Part shown: in pieces, positions 1 to 10,400 of the stretch
Layout: each line of letters begins with the position of its first letter
Numbering within the stretch: position 1 is the stretch's first letter
Assembly: GCA_022494885.1 (NCBI GenBank)
Contig: JAGVSM010003414.1
Span: 868,001-932,000 of the forward strand
DNA from: Micrasema longulum
Taxonomy: Eukaryota > Arthropoda > Insecta > Trichoptera > Brachycentridae
Direction: 5' to 3'
DNA: 64,000 bases
Notes under the pieces: generated by a model
Databases searched by the model: none
What the model saw: the letters and a program-made list of their open reading frames with translations, nothing else
What the model was told of the DNA's origin: nothing
Translations under genes and position numbers: made by a program

Positions 1-3000
1 GAGTATTTATGTGTCCAATAATAATGCCGAACATTGGTTAGATGGAAAAACTGTGGCCCAAGATTTGCTAGAAGACCTTTTAAATAGCCAAGGTGAAGGG
101 AGAAGAGAATTAAAAAGAAGTAAATCAGAACTTTTTATTCAGGGCGCAAATCTTCAAAGTTTTGGCGGGAATCGAAGTCATCAAAGATCCTGCAGTTTAA
201 CTTGGAGTTGCAAATTTGATGGAAAACTAACTTCTACTCTGAAGCGATGCAAAATTCCTAGACCTGGCTTAATTCCACGCTCTGAATCTAACGGTAATGT
301 AGTTATGGTTGTTGATGGAACTTCTGATCTTGTAGTAAGTTTAGCATCTCCCAAAGTGAAGATAAATGAATTACCATCAGAATCACGACACTGGCAACCT
401 AAAGTTAATAAAATGCAGATCGACGATACCTCAAGCAATGTCACTGGAGAATTAACCGAAGTCACACTAGATAACTCGAATGTGGAAAGTGAAAAATTGA
501 GTACACTTATAAAACCTGAGATGATAACTAATAAATTGGATAAATCATCAGATTCTACAGAACACGAAGTGATAGATTTTTATACTAAAATACACTGCAG
601 TCCAATCTCTCAGCTCGATGGTGCCGATGACTATGGATCAGATCGAAGTGAATGTAGCTCTCCACCTATGAGTCCGACTATGGAAATGACAGATTTCTCT
701 CCTATTGCTCAATTGGATGGAGCTGATGATGTTTCAAGTAGTAGTAGCGAAGGTGGTTCTCCCCCCAGAGATCAAAATACCACTGTATTTTTCAGACCTA
801 ATGACTCTCATATTGCCATGACTACTGCCACTACAAATTCAAACAATATGGTCTCTATTAATGAATTAGTAATGAGATCTCCATTGGACGAAAATGTACT
901 AAGAATAGGTCAGAGTGAACAGACGGTTAGATGTGACCGGTGTCATTGCACTTACAGGAATAAGGATTCCTTTAGCCGACACCTCCCCAACTGTGATATG
1001 ATGTCTACTAGTGAAAGTGAAGGGGAAACTCCAAAATCTCCAGAATCTAGAACTCTAACAACCCTTCAGAATGCTTTTAACGGGTCTTTTATTCAACCAA
1101 CATTTATTAATCAGCAAAGTGCTGTGTTTGAAAATTCTGAACAATTCACCTGCCCTGCTCCCGGAATTGTAAGTAATCGAAGGACTTCCGTGAACACTAG
1201 ACAAATTACTATCAATGGCACTATTGTAGAAACACAGTCTCCTGGTCCGCCAAGTCCATCTAAAAATAATACCATAGATTTTAACAACCACTTGCATGAT
1301 ACTTTGAGACCTATGAATATCAAGTCTCCTAAAGTTTCTATGACACAGGGAATTTTACCCCAACCTCAGCTAATGGTGTCGCACGTACCAATAAGTCCAT
1401 CAAAAAATCACTTAATCACTAATGCAAAAGGGGGTATCATACATCCTCAAGGAAATTATAACATTTGTGTCAAATCAAATGGTGGTCTGCAGACTATACA
1501 ATCATCAAATGGTGGTCTCGCACAAATATTGCCAAACTCTGGAAATTTACAAGCGGTTCTTTCTGCTAACCCCAATCAGCTGTTGACAATATCTGGTCCC
1601 CAACAAAACATTTTACAAAACATTCACAATAAGGGACCCATTATGCAAACTTTCTCCAGTATCCCAAACAGTCAAACAATATCTGTACCAATAAACTCCA
1701 TACATGGAATGTCGTCCACTATTGGGAATAATATTAATACATTTGTTCGACCAGGAATATCTTTTCAAAATGCTCCTACCATATTAATGCCTACCTCCTG
1801 TGCCTCCAGAATGACATCTCCAAATGTGCAACAGAAAAATCAAATGATTCTCCCACAGGTGTCACAAAAATCTCCCAAAAAGACTCCTCAAGTTCAACCT
1901 AAACCAATATTCCAAGCTACAAGAGGCAGAGGAAGAGCTGTTAGCAAAGCTCCAACTATAAAGAGGCAAAATAAAATGGATACTAAACCAATGACAAATT
2001 TGGCATCGGGTTTGCCCCTAGGAGCAAACAATTCTGTAATTCAGTTCCAAAACAATGGGCCGAATAATCAACCATCCATAATTGTTCAACAAGTTGGCAA
2101 CCAAAATATAATGTCATACGTAGAAGCTCTTCAACAACAACAGCAAGGGCAGAACATGCAATACATAGCCACTATTGCTCCACAAGGAGACTACAAACCG
2201 GCTACTCAGTATATCTCACAGATGCCCCAAACATTTCAAATTCAACAAACTGAATCTGGAGGGTTAGTTGCTGTTCCCAGTGGAGGAATACCTCTGTTTA
2301 TCAATCAGGCTGGAGTTGGAATCCTTCCTCAATCTCTACAGTCTCAGGGGGTTACCATATCTCCGCAGGGAACTATTCAAACACAAGGAGCCACTCTGCT
2401 TCCGCAGGGTACCATTCAAACACAAAATGGTACCACCATCCTGCCTCAAGCAACAATTCAAACACAAAATGGGACTGCCACCATTATTCCTCAAGGAACA
2501 ACCATTCAAGGCCTTACTCAGGGTCAAGGTCCAACACTCGTTTCTGCTAATGGCATTCAATCTCAAGGCGGTACCATTGTGCCACATAATAATATGAATA
2601 ATGCGCAGACACTCATTCCCCAATCTGCATTGCAAGCGCAAGGAAATACCCTGGGTGGTACCACCATCTTACCACAGGGAACAATATTACCTCAAGGATT
2701 GCAGTTTTGCAATGATCAAGTTATATTGGGATCCACTCCAACTCTAGAGATGGTCACAGATTCTTCTGGGTGTATGTATTTGACCACTCAACCAGTATAT
2801 TATGGATTGGAAACAATTGTTCAAAATACCGTTATGTCATCTCAACAATTTGTTTCCACAGCCATGCAAGGTGTTCTGGCACAAAACAGCAGTTTTTCAG
2901 CCACGACAACTCAAGTATTCCAAGCTAGCAAAATTGAACCGATTGTAGAAATGCCCACTGGTTATGTTGTTGTTAATAATGTTCCTCAAGAAAATATTGT

Positions 3001-6000
3001 GGTTTCTCAACCGCAGAGCGTACAAAATAATAAGAATATAAAAACTGTTCACGGGCCAAATATTACTATTCAGCCAGCATCTGAAAAGAATACTTCCAAC
3101 CAAAACAACAGACACGGAATCAAGGCCATGCCTATACAATCTAATCAGCCGATATTTAGCTTGGGCCAACCTCAGCAAATTGGAAATACTTTGTCTATAC
3201 AAGCCATTCAACCAAGAAATATATCTGTGCCTGGTAGTAAACAAAACATCAGTATTCAACCACTACAACCTAATGTCATACAATCTGGTGGATTGCAGAT
3301 CCCAGTAAATGCTTCCCAAATACAACAGGGATCATTTTCTATTGGAAATATGCCAATACATATAAGCCAACCAATTGTCACAAATGCAAATATAAATGTA
3401 AATAATACAAGTAAAGTACAATCCTCCAATGGAGCAAATTCTGGGAATAACCAGCCCAACACTCAGGAAAGCCCCGGTGCTAACAGTCATGACGTCCCTC
3501 ACCAGCAACTCTTGAGACCTACCATCCCACAACATGTCTGGAGGTCAACACAAAATGCTGTGCAAACATCCAGCACCGAGACCAACAATAAAGGACATCA
3601 ATTGGTAACCAGTCAGTGTTCAGAAGCTCAGATTCACACTACGCAGAAAATTATTTCCAGCAATATCAATAATGGGAATCAAATTTTGCATACACCGAAT
3701 AGCTCAAATCTTATATTGAGCACGTCAGTCAATAATTCGAGAAGCTATACTACTCAATTCAGTCAACCTATTTTTAGTGAAGCTTCGATGCAGTCTAAAA
3801 TGCATCAGTCGCCTATTGATAACAATGCAAGTAATTTGCCACATTCCTTGGCAAACACATTTAGCGGGTCCCTGTCAAGCCAAAATAATGCTTTAGTATC
3901 AACAACATCGTCTCTACCCCAAAATGCTTCTTACATGATTAGTGGACCCGTCAATCAGCAAATAAATTCCACAACCCCATCTCCTAGAATAAAAGAAAAT
4001 GAAAACATTAGTAGTACCCAGAACATGATACAGATAGCTGGTGATCAGATACATTCATCCAGTAATAATGAAAATATTAGCCAAGCATCCAAACAGAGCA
4101 GTAATTTACAGTTGTGCGGAGCGCACAGAAATACTTCTAATTCTTTATCTGATAATAGTAATAACTCTAACAGTGGAAACATTCTTCATTTACCAAACAA
4201 TATGATGAATTTAACATTGCAAGGCGAGAAACTGTATCATATATCTTCAGCAAACAATTCGGGAAATTCTTTAAATCTTCCCAATACATCTTCAATCAAC
4301 AACATGCATGGTCAAATTGGTTGTAATATACAAATGCATGTCAACAATATGAACCGTCCGCAGAATAATAACCACAATGCCAACCATGGCCAGATACTTA
4401 ATTCTACTAATAATCATATTCATTCTGCAAACGGAAATGCTAATCAGATGCACTGTATAGGAAACCCTATTATGAATACATGCAATCAGCATCAACCTTT
4501 AGGAAACAATAATCAACAACAACAAATTATGAATAATATTTGTACGAACCAATCTCAGTTGCTGAATCCAAGTAATATTTCTAGTCAACAGTCACAGCAA
4601 GTTAATATGCACCCGAATCAGCATATTGTTAATCAAAGCAACTTATCTGGAAATCAGCAGCAAATGTTGAACCAAAATATCCCCGGTTCAAATCAACATC
4701 ATACGATTAACCACATGTCTGGAAATCAACCCCATCTTATCCATCAGAATAACTCTAATAATCAATCGCAACTTATTAACCAAAACTCTACAGGAAACCA
4801 GCAACTGTTGATCAATCATGGCAACATGATGGGAAATCACCAACAAATGCTTCACCAGAATATTGGTAATCAGCAAATACACCAAATCATGAATCAGCCT
4901 GTAAACCAACATCACATAATGAACCAATCTGGTAATCATATATCTATCAATCAACAACAAATGATGAATCAACCTGGAAATCAACATCAATTGCTGAACC
5001 AAAGTACCCTTTCAGTAAACCAACAAATGATAAATCAAAATAATATCCAGCACCATATGAGTCAAAATAATCCAAATCAAATGGTCGGGCCGTCCAACAC
5101 CCACCAGATGCTTCATTCCATCGGCCAAAATCAAATGTCGAATGCCACCAACTCTCATCAAATGGGAAATAATGTTAACAGCCAGCATAACATGAACAAT
5201 AATCAAGTTCAAAACCACTGTGGATCAGTAGGGCAGATGCAAATTTCTAACAGTTCTCCCAATAATACAATGCAGTTATTCAATAATTCCATGCAAATCA
5301 CTAACAATTCAAATAATCATATGAATCTGTGCAATAACAATAGGCAACTTGTTCCCGGAGGAAACTCAAATCACCTTCAATTAATTGATCAAGCAAATAA
5401 CAGTGGGGACAATCACAATATACAGATGGTTGCCAATTCTGCTGAGAGAAATCAAATACATTTAAATAGCCTGACATCTCCAAATCAGATGAATGTACAC
5501 GGAAATCAAATCCAACTGAACAATAATCAAATGCAAATATCTAACAATCAATTGCAGTTGGCAAGTGCAAAAATTAACTCATCAGAAAATGAACGATGTG
5601 ATATTTCTATACCCAGCAATAACAATCCTCAATATCAATTGTCATCTAATCAAATTACTGATCAAATGTTCTTATTAAATAATACCGCTAACCAAGAGAC
5701 TGCTTCTAGTAATGTAATGCAGCATAGTACAACAAATGTATTCAATAATGCAATACATTCCAATAATCCTTCGCATAATCAAAACCAGTTGCCTTTGATG
5801 CATCAAACTGCCCAGATGCATAATACTAATGCCTCACTTCAAACAATACAATCTCAACAAGGCAAGCCCTTGCACCAGAACCACGAACTGTTCAATTCAA
5901 AAACAATTACTTTGGAGGGTGTCAGTAACTCGATGACTTTAATTTCTACCGAAGCTGAATCTCCAAAGGCAAGTCAGAACTCTACTAATAAGCAATTGAA

Positions 6001-7447
6001 TAATCCCATTCTCTCTATTTCTGCAAATAATCAAATGGGATATATACAAATGAATGCCAACAATAAACAAATCATTAGTTTTCCTGACAGAAATCAAATT
6101 TCTCATTTATCAAATACTGGTAATATGAATGCTCAAATTTCCAGTGTAAATCATAATAGACCAGTCATAACCGTTGGGCAGAATGAACTGTTGCCACAAA
6201 ATGCAAATTTAGAAACAACCGAGTTGCAATCAACTAGTGAAACACAAGTCACAATGCCACTAATAAATATAAGCAACGGAGCATTAACGATGCCTCCACT
6301 ATCTAATTCTATAAATAAACAAATAAATTTACCGCAACATAACATTGGAAATAGTTGCGTAAATCAAACGGTGGGAAACTCGCCGAATCATCAAAATAAT
6401 TTACTGGTGCAGATGCCGAATCTGCAATCAAATTTAAATTTACAGTTGCATAATAACGTCAACAATCCGATAAACCTTCCTTCACAAAGCATTAATACTA
6501 GTATAAATTTACCCACTCAAAGCAGTTCAAGCATAAATCTTCCCAAGGCTCCTCCACATCAGAGTGGTATTCCGACCAATGTTGTCAATCCTATTCCTCA
6601 ATCTCTTAGGCCCATGAACAGGGTACTGCCAATACACAGAGATGCTCAAGCCAGTAAGGTCACAGGGCGACCGAAACCTAAAGTTGAGCCAGTTCCCAAA
6701 CCACCCACTCCGCGTAGCCAAGACATGCCAGACTTGAACTCTAAAGAGGAGGATATGGTCATCGATCACGATCTCAATAAAGCTATCAGCGAGTCCAAAA
6801 CTCTAATGGAAATTGAAGAAAGGAAGAAATCTCTGTCTACCAATCCTCGAGTACTATCTATAGTTCCGGAAACTCCCGTTGTAGCCACAGTAAAAACAGA
6901 TGCAATAATACCTAACGATTCTGAAAATGTAAATACAAGTATTAAAATACTCATTCAAAAAAAATCTACATCCGGCAATGTATATAAAATTTCAACTAAA
7001 AGCATAAAAGACAAAGAAAATCTTGAAACGGATGTGCCGAAGATTCAGTCACAAAAATTAGACCTAGCAAAAATGTCGAGAGAAACATTGAAACTGCAAA
7101 ATTTACCATCTGTGGGTAGGAAAATACATGCAAGAGGAAAATCTGGGAACGAAAATAGGTCCAATATCAAGATGACCAAGCAGCCCCACGGAGGGAGAGG
7201 GGTTCCCAAAGATGATGGCCCAAAAATGATATACGAAATAACATCGGAAGATGGCTTCTCTTACACATCTACGTCTCTATCTGACCTTTGGTCCAAGGTT
7301 TTAGAGGCAGTTCAAAACGCTCGGAAACAACACGGGTTAAGCCCCTTCAGATATACTCCAACGAATCCCTCCAATAATGTAACTGATGCTCAGATACTTG
7401 GACTGCACAACAACGCACTTAAATACCTGATAGAGCAATTGCCTGGG
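1..7447 (+). CDS. trx: trx giant exon: taspase sites, Q/N-rich region, first part of FYRC
   Basis: A single exon of at least 7.4 kb encoding about 2,480 residues (numbered from the codon at position 11). Residues 201-207 and 234-240 are QLDGADD, the taspase-1 recognition pattern that splits MLL/TRX into amino and carboxy parts. C308, C311, H324 and C328 form a zinc-finger-like motif. Residues about 780-897 are degenerate repeats around LPQGTIQTQ. Residues about 1400-2000 are dominated by N, Q, H, S and M. A basic, proline-rich stretch follows at about 2200-2250. FYRC starts near residue 2406 (KMIYEITSEDGFSY) and runs to the exon end (EQLPG). The donor is GGG|GTAAGT at 7447/7448. Reading through the intron adds a short false tail to position 7537. 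Confidence 0.95.
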
Positions 7448-10400
7448 GTAAGTTCCATAATTCATTCTGTTTTTTTTAATTATATTCATGTAGAAAATAC
7501 AATATTAAAAATTCAAATGTTTAATTTACTCCAGTAAAATCACCTAAATTTACTAAATACCATTTTTCTTGGAGCAATTATTTTTCCTGCTTCTAACAAG
7601 ACTTGGAAAAGAATCGTGTCTCTTTTTTGCTGTGGTATTTCATTTTGTTTTTTCTTTTGTATTTTTTTGCCTAAATATGTATTATTTATGTAAAAAAATG
7701 TATCTGTTTATACCACAACCTACTCTACCACAACTTCATTCCCATTTTCTAATAGTGAGTTATTTACAACTTTGTCAATAATGCCCCCAAAATTGATATA
7801 TTTGTGTAAATACTTATTTTTACAAAAAAATCATTGAAAATTTGTATTGAATGTAAGTTATTAATTCTCAGGCTAGCAGATGCAGTAAATACGTAGCGAG
7901 GCACGGGCGTAAGCTGCAGTCAGCTTGGGGTGAACCGGAGGGGGAAAGTCTACGCGAGAGTGTATGGGGTTGTGGTCGGGCTGGGCCCGCACTGCGCCAC
8001 TCGGCCACCGACACCTTCAGCTGGCTCGCCTCCCCTCACCGCGAGCCTCCCTTGCCCCTGCTGGACACTGACACAGTCATATCCAAGTAAGTATGAGCGA
8101 ACCGATAGGAAGACTCACATTCTTTAAAACGGTTTTGGGTATATAGAGAGAGTGCTTTCACTGTTTATATAAATCTGTCCCGATTTAACATTATTTCATT
8201 ACGGTTATTTAGAATTATGTATTATTAAGTGATACATTTGTATAATTAAATGACAAGTGATTAGAATAACTTGCATGGAATTTATTCATCACTGAATTTA
8301 CAGTGGTAAGAATAATTGACAATTTAGAGATTAAATGTCACATATTAGATCAGAGGCTGTTGGTATGGAAAAGAGAACTCCCTTATGTTATCCTTTTATA
8401 GCATTTTGACAACGCCCTCTGTAGTCGGTTTTGTGTATTTGCGATGTTCAAACACTGTACAAATCGAAATAAACAATATTTTTCAGACGCTTGACAAGTA
8501 CTACATTACCGATGGCCATGCGCTTCCGACACCTGAAGGAGACATCCAAGCAAGCCGTTGGAGTGTACAGATCTCATATTCACGGAAGAGGATTATTCTG
8601 CAGAAGAGATATCGAAGCTGGTGAGTGCAACTTGCAAATTTAATATTATAGAACTTACATTTCTTCTATGTTGAGTCAAGAGTGTCAAGACAAGAGTCAA
8701 CAGAGTGTTTGTTTGTATGTAGCCGAAACAAAAGCAGACTACAATTTTGGCTGAATTAGTATGGAATACTAGAAGTCTTCTCTTTCATAATCGGAATGAG
8801 ATGACACAGCATAGGCGGGGTGTGGCATAGGTGGTGCCGAGTGGCAATCATTTCTAGCTGCATTAACATAATTAATGGTGATGAGTAACGCTCTGACCCG
8901 GGGGTGGCCAAAACAGAGTTGTCCAATCTGAGTAGACTGCGATTTAAGCAATGATATGTAGTGCGATGTTAACTGCACTGTGGAGCAGCATCATCAGCTA
9001 CAATGAGGTGGTGGTGGTGCAGTGGCAGAGAATGGCCGAAGGAGAGTCGTCCTCCTGTTTCGACTACGGATTAGGTGGCAATGTAGGCAGTTTGCAATGC
9101 GAATGTCAGGATTTTAAAAATAAAGTTTTAAAATCCTGACATCAAAATAACTTATTTGATTAATAACTTATTCCAAAATATAACTCCAAAGACATTCCTT
9201 AAAATATACAAGACCTATGTAGGACCTCTGTTGGAGTATGGATACCAAGTATATACAGTAAAACCCCCTTTTTACGTTTTTCAAGGGAGCAAGAAAAAAA
9301 AGTGTAAAACTGAGGAAAACGCTTAAGTGAGGAAATGAAAAATGTTTGGAAAAAATAGGAATTACATAAAAATAAAATTGATTTGCTACACTATAGTGTA
9401 AATATACTTCCAGAAAAATGTTGAAAACGGTGAAAAGTGGAAATTGAGAAAAAAAATATTTTTTTCGCTTATTTTCAATGATTTCACTAAAAAAAAATAT
9501 TATTTTGTCACAACAATATCATGTAATCTGTTTTTTTATTTGATTTAAAAACAACGTGTTAAAATTACTTTATGTGTAAATAAAAAAAAAAAAAAACCAA
9601 AATAGAATTTTGAATAGGCATAAAATAACATACTTTATTTTTTCCCCTAAATGTTGGGAAATTTTATTTATATGGTATCACTTTTTTTCTATGGCATCAC
9701 TAAAAACAACTGTCATATAGATCGCGGAAAAATTGTTTCCACTTTTATAACAACTTTTTAAAACATTTTTTTTATAACTTTAAATATTTCTATTGTTATG
9801 TTTTAAGCATGACAACTTAATGATATTAAAACTTTATTATTCCTAAGCGTTTATCAATTGCGTATCATGATTTGTACAAATCAATGTGACGTTTTTGTTC
9901 AAATAAAAACTATGACAACCCTAAAGGAAGACACTTAAACAAAAATGTCAATTACATTGCACCTGCTTTGAATTTAGGTTGAGACAGTAATTTATCCTTT
10001 ATTAGTTGTTTACCTGTATTTATTCTTCATTCGCGTGGCACACGCGGTGGCGCGCGGGCCGCGGCATCATTATTACGTCAAAATTTTAACCTTTTTGAAA
10101 CATCAAATGAATTCCGAAAAATTTTAAGCGTAAAACCGGGGTAATGAAAAATGTAAAAAACGTAATTCTGGGCAATATTTGTATGAGAATGTATGAAGAA
10201 AAATGGGTCCTGAACATTTCGGTGTAAAAAGCGGGAAAACGTAAAATCGAGGAACGTAAAAACAAGATTTTACTGTAGTCCCTACTTCACTAAAGACATC
10301 GAGCTACTAGAAAAAGTCCAAAGACGTGCTACGAAGATCCCTAAATTACTCAAAAGGATGCCCTACCATGGTAGAAGCACTAGGACTTGCATCACTGGAA

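Noticed and set aside
4292..5218. Long minus-strand frames opposite the trx Q/N-rich region
   Set aside because: They are shadows of CAA/AAT repeats, giving V/L/I/M-rich nonsense, and have no splice or start context.
7448..7537. Extension of the trx giant exon to the stop at 7537
   Set aside because: A strong GTAAGT donor at 7448 follows EQLPG, and the FYRC domain continues in phase at 7872.
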